A DNA stretch of 64,000 bases, from contig NZ_LMRD01000001.1 in the NCBI RefSeq assembly GCF_001425575.1, positions 645,745 through 709,744 on the forward strand. Direction: 5' to 3'. The stretch comes from Aurantimonas sp. Leaf443 (lineage in GTDB: Bacteria; Pseudomonadota; Alphaproteobacteria; Rhizobiales; Rhizobiaceae). Position 1 is the stretch's first letter. The number at the start of each line of letters is the position of its first letter. The position numbers were made by a program, and so were the translations under genes. Of this stretch, positions 1 through 9,049 are shown one piece after another. The notes under the pieces were generated by a model that was given only the letters and a program-made list of their open reading frames with translations, did no database searches and was not told where the DNA came from.

Positions 1-1
1 G

Positions 2-502
2 GAGGCCGGCGAGGACGAGGTGCGCCGCGCCGCCGAGCTCGCGCAGATCTCCAACTTCATCGAACTCCTGCCGGACGGCTTTTCCACCATGGTCGGCGAG
101 CGCGGGCTCAAGCTCTCCGGCGGCGAGAAGCAGCGCGTGGCCATCGCCCGCACGATCCTGAAGGCTCCGCCCATCCTCGTCCTCGACGAGGCGACATCGG
201 CGCTCGACACGCATACCGAGCAGGAGATCCAGGCCGCCCTCGATCTCGTCTCGCGCGAGCGCACGACGCTCACCATCGCCCACCGCCTGTCGACCATCGT
301 CGGGGCCGACGAGATCATCGTCCTGCGCGCCGGCGAGATCGTCGAGCGCGGCTCGCATCGCGACCTCCTGGAGGCCGGCGGCCTCTATGCCGAGATGTGG
401 ACGATGCAGCGCGAGGCGAGCGAAGCCGAGGAGACCCTGCGCCGCGCCCGCGAAGCCGACGCCCTCGGCATCGTGGAGCGTCGCCGGCCCGTCGAGGTTT
501 AG
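2..502 (+). CDS. Atm1-type ABC exporter, ATP-binding C-terminus (partial, 5' end outside window)
   Basis: This is the last 166 residues of an ABC half-transporter that carries its permease and ATPase in one chain; only the nucleotide-binding domain is visible. Seen: the ABC signature LSGGEKQR near 113-136, Walker [13 protein letters not shown] near 173-208, and the H-loop TIAHRLST near 271-294. The phrasing of the signature-to-H-loop stretch ([31 protein letters not shown]) is that of the Atm1/HMT1 family, inner-membrane exporters of glutathione-linked or metal-sulfur compounds; membership is recognised by eye, not by search. The frame is open to the window edge, so the true start lies upstream. 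A valine codon GTG at 20 is internal. The gene ends 16 bp before the convergent accessory cassette. Confidence 0.85.
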   Translation, partial: EAGEDEVRRAAELAQISNFIELLPDGFSTMVGERGLKLSGGEKQRVAIARTILKAPPILVLDEATSALDTHTEQEIQAALDLVSRERTTLTIAHRLSTIVGADEIIVLRAGEIVERGSHRDLLEAGGLYAEMWTMQREASEAEETLRRAREADALGIVERRRPVEV

Positions 503-518
503 GGCGAGCGCCCGACGA

Positions 519-710
519 TCAGTCTGCGGCTTTCGGCGCGCGGGCGGTGGAAGGCTTCATCGCAGCCGGAGCCGGCGGCCTTGCCACGAACCCTTCGCTC
601 GGGTTGGGATTTCGACCACCTTTTCGGGCCGGTCCTTCCTGGATCGGGGGGATCTTGCTGAACCCTTCCATCAAATGTTCAGAACTGGATTGGAGTTTAG
701 GATCGGTCAT
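519..710 (-). CDS. 63-residue Pro/Ala-rich small protein overlapping the DUF6338-like gene
   Basis: Small unknown protein. The ATG lies 14 nt inside the 3' end of the upstream membrane-protein gene (stop TAA at 697-699), which suggests translational coupling; no clear Shine-Dalgarno is visible. The protein has no membrane segment or cysteine; the C-terminal half is rich in Pro, Ala and Lys and includes KGGRNPNPS. It shares the lower GC of its neighbour. Function unknown; the reading frame could in principle be chance, but its length, ATG start and overlap on the same strand favour a real gene. Confidence 0.5.
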   Translation of the reverse strand: MTDPKLQSSSEHLMEGFSKIPPIQEGPARKGGRNPNPSEGFVARPPAPAAMKPSTARAPKAAD

Positions 711-1374
711 CGGGCGACTGCCTTATCTGCTCCGGCTGAGCCGGAAATTCGATTGTCATTCCATCCGGCTGACGGGCGAGATAGACACGGGGCGTCGCGT
801 AAATGAACTCGCCAGTGTCCGAATTGTAGACCTGTACCCCCGAAAGAACCAATTCTCGCATCATTCCCGTTTCAGAGAACGACTCGACCCAGCCGGCGAA
901 CACTGCGTTTTGTGAAAAGTCTCTGACATGGACATAACGAAGAGCTGAACTCGTCGACGTGAAGGTGAAATCCCAGACGTCCTCGTCCCCGTAACGACGG
1001 GTGGCGCCGATCGCCTGTAAGGCGCGTGTCACGAGCTTGTACTGTTCCCCATAGAGCCAGAGGACGCCGCCGACCACGGCAACACAGGACGCGACGGCGA
1101 TCTCGTCGATGATGCGCCCCTGAAACTTCTCTGCCCCTTCCTCGAAGGTGACGAGTAGATCGAAACTCACATTGGATCGCGTCACGAGGTTCCACGCCTC
1201 GTAAAGGAGAGCCGTCAGCACGTATGAGGCGATTCCGAACATGAACGCGTTCAGGACCAGCGCGAAATCGGAAGGTTTCGTCTGGCGCGCATATCGGGCG
1301 TCGAACCGAGCCCAGAGGATGCCGGGCAGGAAGATCACGCCGATCATGACGACAAAGGCGTTGATGTCCCCCAT
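697..1374 (-). CDS. DUF6338-like membrane protein of unknown function
   Basis: 225-residue predicted inner-membrane protein. Three hydrophobic segments lie near residues 6-22, 38-60 and 90-108, followed by a soluble C-terminal domain of about 100 residues with a VWDFTF motif and a pattern of V-x-V-x-D, AGWVESFS and VQVYN, which resembles the DUF6338 family (assignment by memory, moderate). The ATG at 1374 was chosen over the longer frame (to 1428) because AGAGGGGAAAG lies just upstream of it. Hand-counted GC of 841-960 is 60/120, far below the rest of the window, so the gene was probably acquired or replaced. It sits between the Atm1-type gene and psd, where Hyphomicrobiales normally have no such gene as far as I recall. 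Function not known. Confidence 0.7.
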   Translation of the reverse strand: MGDINAFVVMIGVIFLPGILWARFDARYARQTKPSDFALVLNAFMFGIASYVLTALLYEAWNLVTRSNVSFDLLVTFEEGAEKFQGRIIDEIAVASCVAVVGGVLWLYGEQYKLVTRALQAIGATRRYGDEDVWDFTFTSTSSALRYVHVRDFSQNAVFAGWVESFSETGMMRELVLSGVQVYNSDTGEFIYATPRVYLARQPDGMTIEFPAQPEQIRQSPDDRS

Positions 1375-1600
1375 CCTCGCTTTCCCCTCTCGAGCCCGTT
1401 GCAAGGTGCCGTCACTCTGACAGGGCACGAGAATTTCTAGAAGAGGTTGCAGGCAGGTTTCGCCTGTCTCCCATGGACCTTGGCCGAAACGCTGCCGCGC
1501 TCCATCTAAAAGCCGATGCCTGGCGCGGCTTCGTCTTGCCTCGCCCCGGACCCTTGCCCTAAGCCAGACGCGACCCTTCAGCCGTCACGAAAGTAGACCC

Positions 1601-2299
1601 TTGGACATCATCGCATCGATCCGAAACGTCTTCGTGCCGCTGCACCGGGCCGGATATCCGTTCGTGGCCGGGTTCTTCGTGGCCTCGGTCGTGCTCGGCT
1701 TCTTCTGGGAGCCGCTCTTCTGGATCGGCCTGATCCTCACCGCCTGGTGCGCCTATTTCTTCCGCGATCCGCAGCGCGTGACGCCCATCGCCGACCATCT
1801 CGTCATCTCGCCGGCCGACGGGCATGTGAGCCTCGTCGGGCATGTCGTGCCGCCGGCCGAGCTCGAGCTCGGCGCCGACCCGATGCTGCGCATCTCGGTC
1901 TTCATGAACGTCTTCGACTGCCACGTGAACCGCGCCCCGATGCGCGGGCGCATCGCGCGCATTGCCTATCGCGAGGGCGCTTTCAAGAATGCCGAGCTCG
2001 ACAAGGCGAGCGAGGTGAACGAGCGCAATTCCTTCGTGATCGAGGGGCCGCACGGCGAGTTCGGCGTCGTGCAGATCGCCGGCCTCGTGGCGCGCCGCAT
2101 CGTGCCCTTCTCGCAGACGGGCGACCGCGTCGAGGCGGGCGAGCGCATCGGCCTCATCCGCTTCGGCTCGCGGCTCGACGTCTACCTGCCGGACGGCGCG
2201 CGTCCGCGCGTCGCGGAAGGGCAGACGGCCATCGCCGGCGAGACCGTCATCGCCGAGTTCGGCGACCAACTCCCGACCTGGCCCGCGAGGCGCGACTGA
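1601..2299 (+). CDS. psd: phosphatidylserine decarboxylase proenzyme
   Basis: Converts phosphatidylserine to phosphatidylethanolamine at the inner membrane. The 232-residue length is that of the short alphaproteobacterial Psd class. Two hydrophobic stretches (about residues 21-35 and 38-53) form the membrane anchor; ISPADGHV (69-76) and [13 protein letters not shown] (101-113) are family hallmarks; the self-cleavage site is G189-S190 in RFGSR, where Ser becomes the pyruvoyl cofactor. The start is TTG, judged from homologous N-termini ([15 protein letters not shown]); no in-frame ATG is available upstream. A weak CTTGGC -35-like hexamer lies at 1479-1484. The stop overlaps the ATG of pssA (ATGA), so the two PE-synthesis steps are translated together. 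Confidence 0.95.
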   Translation: MDIIASIRNVFVPLHRAGYPFVAGFFVASVVLGFFWEPLFWIGLILTAWCAYFFRDPQRVTPIADHLVISPADGHVSLVGHVVPPAELELGADPMLRISVFMNVFDCHVNRAPMRGRIARIAYREGAFKNAELDKASEVNERNSFVIEGPHGEFGVVQIAGLVARRIVPFSQTGDRVEAGERIGLIRFGSRLDVYLPDGARPRVAEGQTAIAGETVIAEFGDQLPTWPARRD

Positions 2300-3120
2300 T
2301 GGCCGTCGAATCGCCGTTCCCGCCCTTCGATCCCGGCAATCGCGACACGCCCGACGTCGCCGTGCGGCGGCGCATCCCGTTCCGCCACATCGTGCCGAAC
2401 GTCATCACGCTCCTGTCGATCTGCGCAGGGATGACGGGCATCCGCCTCGCCTTCGAGGGACGCTTCGAGTTCGCCGTGCTGATGGTGCTCGGCGCGGCGC
2501 TGCTCGACGGGATCGACGGGCGCATCGCCCGGCTCCTGAAGGGCCAGAGCCGTTTCGGCGCGGAGATGGATTCGCTTGCCGACATCGTCAATTTCGGCGT
2601 CGCGCCCGGCCTCGTCCTCTACGCGCACACGCTGCACGAGGCGCGCTCTGTCGGCTGGATCGCCGCGCTCCTCTATGCCAGCGCCTGCGCCCTGCGCCTT
2701 GCCCGCTTCAACACGATGCTGGACGATCCGAACCGGCCGAAATGGCACGGCGCCTTCTTCGTCGGCGTGCCGGCCCCGGCCGGCGCGGGCCTCGCCCTCC
2801 TGCCGGTCTATCTCAGCTTTTCCGGGGTCGATCTGGGCCTGCCCGAATTCACCGCCTCGATGACCGCGCTCTACATCGTGGTGATCGGCCTCCTCATGGC
2901 GAGCCGCCTGCCGACCTGGTCGGGCAAGGGCGCTGGCATTCGCGTGGCGCGCGACTGGGCGATCCCGATCATCCTAGGCGTCGTCCTCTATGTCGCGGTG
3001 CTCGTCTCCTTCTTCTGGGAGACGCTGTCGCTCACCGCGCTCGCCTATTTCGTGGCAATCCCCTTCTCCGTCCGCGCCTTCTCCCGCCGCGCCCGCCGGG
3101 AGGCCGCGAGCGAGGACTGA
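2299..3120 (+). CDS. pssA: CDP-diacylglycerol--serine O-phosphatidyltransferase
   Basis: Makes phosphatidylserine from CDP-diacylglycerol and serine, the substrate of the adjacent Psd. The 273-residue protein carries the CDP-alcohol phosphatidyltransferase motif with D70, G71, A77, R78, G87, D91 and D95, and about seven to eight hydrophobic segments. The ATG at 2299 shares four bases with the psd stop; the open frame extends upstream to 1747 only because it is the shadow of psd. Operon with psd is standard in Hyphomicrobiales. A strong hairpin follows the stop. Confidence 0.95.
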   Translation: MAVESPFPPFDPGNRDTPDVAVRRRIPFRHIVPNVITLLSICAGMTGIRLAFEGRFEFAVLMVLGAALLDGIDGRIARLLKGQSRFGAEMDSLADIVNFGVAPGLVLYAHTLHEARSVGWIAALLYASACALRLARFNTMLDDPNRPKWHGAFFVGVPAPAGAGLALLPVYLSFSGVDLGLPEFTASMTALYIVVIGLLMASRLPTWSGKGAGIRVARDWAIPIILGVVLYVAVLVSFFWETLSLTALAYFVAIPFSVRAFSRRARREAASED

Positions 3121-3143
3121 TCCTGTTCGGAAACCGACCATGA

Positions 3144-3176
3144 AGAAGGCGCGACCGCCGGGCGGTCGCGCCTTCT
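3144..3176. terminator. bidirectional hairpin between pssA and the SDR gene
   Basis: A 16-bp perfect inverted repeat (arms 3144-3159 and 3161-3176, AGAAGGCGCGACCGCC and its complement) lies 23 bp after pssA and 28 bp from the stop of the convergent SDR gene. There is no clear T-run on either side, but position and symmetry suit a shared terminator. Confidence 0.6.
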
Positions 3177-3204
3177 CGCGTTCCGAACGCGGACGGCCTC
3201 GGCC

Positions 3205-3945
3205 TCAGTCCGGGTCGCGATAGGTGAGGAAGCGGTTCTGGCGTACGTCGAAGAGGCGGCCCGTCTCCGTCACGTCGGGGAAGGCGAGGGGCACGATCCT
3301 GGCGGCGACATCCTTCGAGGTCGGCAGCGTCTTGGGGTCCTCGCCGGGCATGGCTTCCTTGCGCATGCCCGTGCGCGTGGCGCCGGGGTTGACGGCGTTG
3401 ACGCGCAGCGGCGTGTTCATCGTCTCGTTGGCCCAGGAGCGCGTCATCGCCTCCACCGCGGCCTTGGAGGCGGCGTAGAGCGACCAGTAGGCCTTGGCCG
3501 AATGGGCGGCGCCCGAGGAGATGACGATGCCGCGCCCGGCGTCCGACTTGCGCAGGAGCGGGTCCACCGAGCGGATGAGGCGCCAGACGGAGGTGACGTT
3601 CACCGCCATCGTGCGCTCGAAGACCTTGGCCTCGATATGGCCGATCGGCGAGAGGACGCCGAGCAGGCCCGCATTGGCCACCATCACGTCGAGCTTGCCG
3701 TAGCGCTCGGCGATGGCACCGCCCAGGCGGTCGATCGCGGCCATGTCCGTGAGGTCGAGCGGCACCAGGGTCGCCGTGCCGCCGTGATGGCGGATCTCGT
3801 CGTCGAGTTCCTCCAGCCCGCCGACGGTGCGCGCGACGGCGACGACATGCGCGCCCTCCGCCGCCAGCCCCTTGGCGATCTGGTAGCCGATGCCCCGCGA
3901 GGCGCCGGTGACCAGCGCGATCCTGCCTTCAAGTCTCTTCGTCAC
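3205..3945 (-). CDS. SDR family NAD(P)-dependent oxidoreductase
   Basis: 246-residue classical short-chain dehydrogenase. Seen: the nucleotide-binding GASRGIG (14-20), NAG (91-93), Asn116, Ser143/144 and the Y157-x3-K161 catalytic pair (YAASK). The start is GTG at 3945 (VTKRLEGRIALVTG); the frame is open further upstream but that part overlaps the end of purF and has no homologous look. It follows purF by 58 bp on the same strand, an arrangement I know from other Hyphomicrobiales, so it is probably cotranscribed. Substrate is not predictable from the sequence. Confidence 0.88.
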   Translation of the reverse strand: MTKRLEGRIALVTGASRGIGYQIAKGLAAEGAHVVAVARTVGGLEELDDEIRHHGGTATLVPLDLTDMAAIDRLGGAIAERYGKLDVMVANAGLLGVLSPIGHIEAKVFERTMAVNVTSVWRLIRSVDPLLRKSDAGRGIVISSGAAHSAKAYWSLYAASKAAVEAMTRSWANETMNTPLRVNAVNPGATRTGMRKEAMPGEDPKTLPTSKDVAARIVPLAFPDVTETGRLFDVRQNRFLTYRDPD

Positions 3946-4003
3946 GCGATGCCACTCTTCGCTTGGGCGGGCCGGCGGCGCGGTGCCGCCCGGCCCCGTT
4001 TCA

Positions 4004-5464
4004 TCAGCCCGCGCCGCCCAGCAGCGAGAGCTGGCGGACATTGTCCGAGGAATCCTGGTCGGTCAAAGCGGTCGGGTAGTCGCCGGTGAAGCAGGCGTCG
4101 CAGAACTGCGGCGAATGCGCGTTGCGGCCCGGCTCGTTCGTCGCGCGGTAGAGACCGTCGATCGAGAGGAAGGCGAGGCTGTCCACCTTGATGAAGTCGG
4201 CCATCTCCTCGATCGACATGCGCGAGGCGAGGAGCTTGGCCTTCTCGGGCGTGTCGACGCCGTAGAAGCAGCTCGCGCGCGTCGGCGGCGAGGCGATGCG
4301 CATGTGCACCTCGGTCGCCCCGGCCTCGCGCACCATCTGCACGATCTTCTGCGAGGTGGTGCCGCGCACGATGGAATCGTCCACGAGCACGACGCGCTTG
4401 CCCTCCAGGATGTGCCGGTTGGCATTGTGCTTGAGCTTCACGCCCATGTGCCGGATGGAATCGGTCGGCTGGATGAAGGTGCGGCCGACATAGTGGTTGC
4501 GGATGATGCCGAGTTCGAAGGGGAGCCCGGCCTCCTGCGCGTAGCCGATCGCGGCCGGAACGCCGGAATCGGGCACCGGCACCACGACATCGGCCGGCTC
4601 GGGGCTCTCGCGGGCGAGTTCGGCGCCGATCTTCTTGCGGATCTCGTAGACGTTGCGGCCTTCGACATTGGAGTCCGGCCGGGCGAAGTAGACATATTCG
4701 AAGATGCAGAAGCGCGGGCGGCGTGCCTGGAAGGGGAAGATCGATTCGATCCCCTCCTCGGTGATGAGCACCATCTCGCCCGGCTCGATGTCGCGCACGA
4801 AGGTGGCGCCGATGATGTCGAGCGCGCAGGTCTCGGAGGCGAGGATCGGCGAGCCTTCGAGGTCGCCGAGCACCAGCGGGCGGATGCCGAGCGGGTCGCG
4901 AACGCCCACCATCTTCTTGGCCGAGAGGCCGACGAGCGAGAAGGCGCCCTCGAGCCGCGACAGCGCGTCGACGAGCTTGTCCTTGAAATGGCGCGCCGCG
5001 CTGGTCGCGATGAGGTGCAGGATCGTCTCGGTGTCCGAGGTGGAGGAGAAGATCGAGCCGCGCCGCTGCAGCTCGCGCTGGACGGTGAGCGCGTTGGTGA
5101 TGTTGCCGTTATGGGCGACGGCGAAGCCGCCGGCGGAGAGTTCGGCGAAGAAGGGCTGCACGTTGCGAAGGCCGCCGCCGCCGGTCGTGGCGTAGCGGGT
5201 GTGGCCGATCGAGCTCGTTCCGGGCAGGCGTTCGAGCACGGCCTGCTTGGTGAACGTGTCGCCGATCAGGCCGGCATGGCGCTCCACGTGGAACTGCGTT
5301 CCGTCGAAGGAGACGATGCCCGCCGCCTCCTGGCCGCGATGCTGCAGCGCGTGCAGCCCGAGGGTCACCACCGCGGCCGCGTCGGTCCGCTGGTAGATAC
5401 CGAAGACGCCGCATTCCTCGTGCAGCGTGTCCCCGTCGAGACTGTCGAAGGGCGTTTCGTCCAT
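4004..5464 (-). CDS. purF: amidophosphoribosyltransferase
   Basis: First committed step of purine synthesis: transfers the amide nitrogen of glutamine to PRPP. The 486-residue protein has a short propeptide (residues 1-17) before the catalytic Cys18 in EECGVFGIY, the glutaminase Asn/Gly loop (AHNGNITN), and the PRPP-binding VVLVDDSIVRGTTS near residue 360. ATG start at 5464. A 199-bp gap separates it from cvpA, so it may have its own promoter; TTATATG near 5520 (minus strand) looks like a -10 but no good -35 is placed. Confidence 0.97.
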   Translation of the reverse strand: MDETPFDSLDGDTLHEECGVFGIYQRTDAAAVVTLGLHALQHRGQEAAGIVSFDGTQFHVERHAGLIGDTFTKQAVLERLPGTSSIGHTRYATTGGGGLRNVQPFFAELSAGGFAVAHNGNITNALTVQRELQRRGSIFSSTSDTETILHLIATSAARHFKDKLVDALSRLEGAFSLVGLSAKKMVGVRDPLGIRPLVLGDLEGSPILASETCALDIIGATFVRDIEPGEMVLITEEGIESIFPFQARRPRFCIFEYVYFARPDSNVEGRNVYEIRKKIGAELARESPEPADVVVPVPDSGVPAAIGYAQEAGLPFELGIIRNHYVGRTFIQPTDSIRHMGVKLKHNANRHILEGKRVVLVDDSIVRGTTSQKIVQMVREAGATEVHMRIASPPTRASCFYGVDTPEKAKLLASRMSIEEMADFIKVDSLAFLSIDGLYRATNEPGRNAHSPQFCDACFTGDYPTALTDQDSSDNVRQLSLLGGAG

Positions 5465-5663
5465 CTGATTGATCCGTCAGGTGCCGGGGGCCGGCGGGCC
5501 GCGCCAAGACCTGCATATAAGCCTTCGCAACCGCGCAAGCGAGCGAAGAGTTGGAATGGCTCCAGCGGGCGGCCATGCGCGGCGACTGCGGCTGGCGCGG
5601 CGCGGGCCGCAGACCCCCGGCGCCGGACGCGGCGGCGCGTCCGGAAGACAAGGCGTCAAGCCT

Positions 5664-6323
5664 TTAGTTGGCGGGTGCCGCGCCTTCCGTGCCGCCGCCC
5701 AGAAGCCCGTCGATCGACTGTTCGTTCGGCGCGCCTTCGCCGGGCGCGGTGTCGCTCGGGGGCGCGGCGTCGGCCGGCGCGCCGGTGGCGGGCGCGCCCT
5801 CGCTCTGCGGGGCGTTGCGGTTCAGCTGTTCCATGATGACCTCTTCCGGATTGTCGGGAAGGGCGGCCACGAGCTGCGCGCCGAGATCGTCGAGCATCGG
5901 CTTGGAGCGTGCGTTGGCGATCCAGGTCGGCTGGTTCTCGGGCGCAAGCCAGTTGAAGAACAGCATGGCGACGACGACGAGCAGCAGCCCGCGCACCGCG
6001 CCGAAGACGAAGCCCAGCACCCGGTCGAGCGCGCCGATGCGGCTGTCGATGATGAAGTCGGCGATCTTCAGCGTGATCAGCGAGACCACGATCAGCGTCA
6101 CCACGAAGACCGCGCCGGCGGCCGCCACCATCGCGACCGTGTCGGACGAGATGTAGGGTTTCACGTAGGGCGTCACCGGCTCGTAGAACATGAAGGCGGC
6201 GACGGCCGCGACCACCCAGGAGACGACCGACAGGACCTCGCGGGAGAAGCCCCGGATCATGGCGAGGAGGGCCGAGATCATCATCACGGCGAAGAGGATC
6301 GCATCGAGGGCGGTAACGTTCAT
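5664..6323 (-). CDS. cvpA: CvpA family membrane protein
   Basis: 219-residue inner-membrane protein with four hydrophobic segments (about residues 8-24, 28-46, 64-86 and 101-121) and a family-typical RVLGFVFGAVRG stretch. The C-terminal 50 residues are a Pro/Ala/Gly-rich disordered tail. ATG at 6323 gives the usual MNVTALDA beginning; nine extra upstream codons are open but unlike the family. CvpA is named from colicin V production and is linked to purF in many genomes, as here; its molecular role is not settled. Confidence 0.88.
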   Translation of the reverse strand: MNVTALDAILFAVMMISALLAMIRGFSREVLSVVSWVVAAVAAFMFYEPVTPYVKPYISSDTVAMVAAAGAVFVVTLIVVSLITLKIADFIIDSRIGALDRVLGFVFGAVRGLLLVVVAMLFFNWLAPENQPTWIANARSKPMLDDLGAQLVAALPDNPEEVIMEQLNRNAPQSEGAPATGAPADAAPPSDTAPGEGAPNEQSIDGLLGGGTEGAAPAN

Positions 6324-6436
6324 GGAAGATCGGCCTTGTCGACGGTACACATCGGCTGCGGGCAGGGCGGCGTGCCCTGCCGCGTTGCTCTAGCGCGTCG
6401 ATGCGCGTTTGACAAAGACCGGCGCGCCCTTTCGGC

Positions 6437-7819
6437 TCACGCCGCGTCCCGGCCGGCGGCCACCTTCGCCACGAGATCGGGCAGGACGGAGACCTCGTCG
6501 ACCCGCATATCCCGCCCGCGCGGCAGTTCCGCGCTCGAAGCCGGCAGGACGGAGCGGCGGAAGCCGAGCTTCTCGGCCTCCTTCAGCCGCTGCCCGGCAT
6601 GGGCGACGGGGCGCACGGCGCCCGACAGGCTGATCTCGCCGAAATAGACGCCGTCCGAGGGCAGGGCGGCGCCCGAGAGCGAGGAGACGAGGGCGGCGGC
6701 CACGGCAAGGTCGGCCGCCGGCTCGGAGATGCGGAAGCCGCCCGCCACGTTCAGATAGACGTCGTGGCTGCCGAGCCGCACGCCGCAATGGGCGTCGAGG
6801 ACGGCGAGGACCATGGCGAGCCGCGCCGAATCCCAGCCGACCACCGCGCGGCGCGGCGTGCCGAGGCTGGAGGGGGCCACCAAAGCCTGGATCTCCACCA
6901 GAACCGGGCGCGTGCCCTCCATGCCGGCGAAGACGGCCGCGCCCGGCGCCTTGTCGTTGCGCTCGCCGAGGAAGAGTTCGGAAGGGTTCGACACTTCGCG
7001 CAGGCCGATGTCGCTCATCTCGAACACGCCGATCTCGTCGGTCGGCCCGAAACGGTTCTTCACGGTGCGCAGGATGCGGTAGTGATGCCCGCCTTCGCCC
7101 TCGAAATAGAGGACCGCGTCCACCATGTGCTCGACGACGCGGGGACCGGCGATCTGGCCCTCCTTCGTCACATGGCCGACGAGGATCACCGCCGAGCCGC
7201 TGGCCTTGGCGAAGCGGATGAGCGCCTGCACGCCGGCGCGAACCTGCGTGACGGTGCCGGGCGCCGATTCGGCGAGATCGCTCCACAGGGTCTGGATGGA
7301 ATCGATGACGACGAGATCCGGCCGCCCGGCATCGGCGAGGGTGGCCAGGATATCCTCGACATTGGTCTCGGCCATCAGGAGCACCCGGCTCTGCGCGGCC
7401 TGGAGCCGATGGGCGCGCAGGCGCACCTGCGCGATCGCCTCCTCGCCCGAGACGTAGATGACCGAATGGCCGCGATCGGCGAGCGCGGCCGCGCCCTGCA
7501 TCAGGAGCGTCGACTTGCCGATGCCGGGATCGCCGCCGATCAGGATCGCCGAGCCGCGCACGATGCCGCCGCCGAGCGCCCGGTCGAGTTCGCCGATTCC
7601 CGAGACGATGCGCGGCGCCTCCTCGCTCTCGCCCGAAAGCGGCAGGAGCGCCGAGGGCGTGCCCTTGCGCCGCGAGCGTTGCGGACCGCCGGCGATGCCG
7701 CCCGCCGCGTTCTCCTCGACGATGGTGTTCCACTCGCCGCAGGCCTCGCACTTGCCCTGCCAGCGCTGGTACACCGCGCCGCAGGACTGGCAGATGAAGC
7801 TGATCTTCTGTTTGGCCAT
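6437..7819 (-). CDS. radA: DNA repair protein RadA
   Basis: RecA-like ATPase helicase acting in branch migration during recombination. 460 residues, normal length. Seen: N-terminal C4 zinc finger (C10, C13, C24, C27), Walker A GDPGIGKS (96-103), the RadA-specific KNRFG (254-258), and a C-terminal Lon-protease-like domain. It starts six bases after the alr stop on the same strand, so it belongs to the dnaB-alr-radA unit. Confidence 0.97.
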   Translation of the reverse strand: MAKQKISFICQSCGAVYQRWQGKCEACGEWNTIVEENAAGGIAGGPQRSRRKGTPSALLPLSGESEEAPRIVSGIGELDRALGGGIVRGSAILIGGDPGIGKSTLLMQGAAALADRGHSVIYVSGEEAIAQVRLRAHRLQAAQSRVLLMAETNVEDILATLADAGRPDLVVIDSIQTLWSDLAESAPGTVTQVRAGVQALIRFAKASGSAVILVGHVTKEGQIAGPRVVEHMVDAVLYFEGEGGHHYRILRTVKNRFGPTDEIGVFEMSDIGLREVSNPSELFLGERNDKAPGAAVFAGMEGTRPVLVEIQALVAPSSLGTPRRAVVGWDSARLAMVLAVLDAHCGVRLGSHDVYLNVAGGFRISEPAADLAVAAALVSSLSGAALPSDGVYFGEISLSGAVRPVAHAGQRLKEAEKLGFRRSVLPASSAELPRGRDMRVDEVSVLPDLVAKVAAGRDAA

Positions 7820-7825
7820 TCGGTC

Positions 7826-9046
7826 TCAGTCGCGCAGCCAGACGCGCTTCACGCGCGGGCCGAGCGAGGTCAGGAGCTCGTAGGAAATGGTGCCGGCGGC
7901 AAGCGCCACCTCGTCCATCGGCATGGCCGGCCCGAAGAACTCGGCGCGGTCGCCGGGGGCGATCGCGTCCTCCGGCACATCGGTGACGTCGAGGAGCGTC
8001 AGGTCCATCGAAACGCGCCCGAGGACGGGCACGCGCCGGCCGGCGATCACGGCTTCGGCGCCGGGGCCGCGCGCGCGCACCGGCACGCCGGCCCCCGAGG
8101 CCGAGCGCGGGTAGCCGTCGGCATAGCCGAGGCCGACGGTGGCGATGCGCGTGTCGCGCATGAGCTTGGCCGCGCCGCCGTAGCCGGCCTCCTCGCCGGC
8201 CTTGGCCTCGCGCACCTGCAGGATGGCCGCCGAGAGCGTCGCCACCGGGCGCAGGAGACCGCGCGAGGGCGCGCCGGCCTCGCCGCCGTAGAGGGCGATG
8301 CCCGGGCGGGTGAGGTCGAAATGATAGGGCGCCCCGCGAAAGACGCCGGCCGAATTGGCGAGCGAGCGCGCCAGACCCGGAAAGAGCACCGAGAGCGCCA
8401 GGAAGCGCATGCGCTGCTGCTCGCTCTGGTCCGTCTCCTCGTCGGCGGAGGCGAGATGGCTCATCAGCAGAACGAGATCGAGCGAGCCGGCGCGCATGGC
8501 GTCGGCCACGGCCCGCGCCGGCCGTTCGTCCAGCCCCAGCCGGTTCATGCCCGTCTCGATCTGCACCGCCGCGGGCGCCCGCGCGCCGTAGAGGCGAAGG
8601 CCGGTCTGCCACGCCGCCACGTCGTCGGGCGTCGACAGGACCGGGATCAGCCGGTGGCGCAGGAGAAGCGGCACGGCGGAAGCCTCCATGCCCTGAAGCA
8701 CGAAGATGCGCGGCTCCTCCAGCGCCTCGCTCTCGTGCGAGCCGTCGACGGGCACCGTCACGATGTCGGCGGGCGGGCCGAGGAATTCGCGCAGGTTCGC
8801 GCCCTCGCTCGGCCAGGCGACGAAGAAGTCGCGGCAGCCGGCGGTGCGCAGCGTGCGCGCGACCTCGGCCGCGCCCAGGCCGTAGCCGTCGGCCTTCACG
8901 GCAGCGCCCGTGCGCGAGGCGGGGGCGAGCGTCGAGAGAAGCGTCCAGTTGGCGGCGAGCGCGGCGGCGTCGATCGTCACGATCGGCTGGCGGTCGGCGG
9001 GCGCGGCGGCGGCGGGGCGTGGCAGGAGGGCGGCGGGGGCTTCCAT
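7826..9046 (-). CDS. alr: alanine racemase
   Basis: PLP enzyme making D-alanine for peptidoglycan. 406 residues. The PLP lysine is K51 in AAVKADGYGLG; the catalytic Tyr lies in GLGYADGYPR of the C-terminal domain, and HFDLTRPGIALYGG is a family block. ATG at 9046 is preferred; a GTG three bases upstream (9049) would abut the dnaB stop and is possible. The first 20 residues are an Ala/Pro-rich extension. Immediately downstream of dnaB and upstream of radA. Confidence 0.95.
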   Translation of the reverse strand: MEAPAALLPRPAAAAPADRQPIVTIDAAALAANWTLLSTLAPASRTGAAVKADGYGLGAAEVARTLRTAGCRDFFVAWPSEGANLREFLGPPADIVTVPVDGSHESEALEEPRIFVLQGMEASAVPLLLRHRLIPVLSTPDDVAAWQTGLRLYGARAPAAVQIETGMNRLGLDERPARAVADAMRAGSLDLVLLMSHLASADEETDQSEQQRMRFLALSVLFPGLARSLANSAGVFRGAPYHFDLTRPGIALYGGEAGAPSRGLLRPVATLSAAILQVREAKAGEEAGYGGAAKLMRDTRIATVGLGYADGYPRSASGAGVPVRARGPGAEAVIAGRRVPVLGRVSMDLTLLDVTDVPEDAIAPGDRAEFFGPAMPMDEVALAAGTISYELLTSLGPRVKRVWLRD

Positions 9047-9049
9047 CAC

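Noticed and set aside
1747-2298. N-terminal extension of pssA by 184 codons
   Set aside because: It overlaps psd in another frame and has the composition of a shadow; the ATG at 2299 in the ATGA overlap is the natural start.
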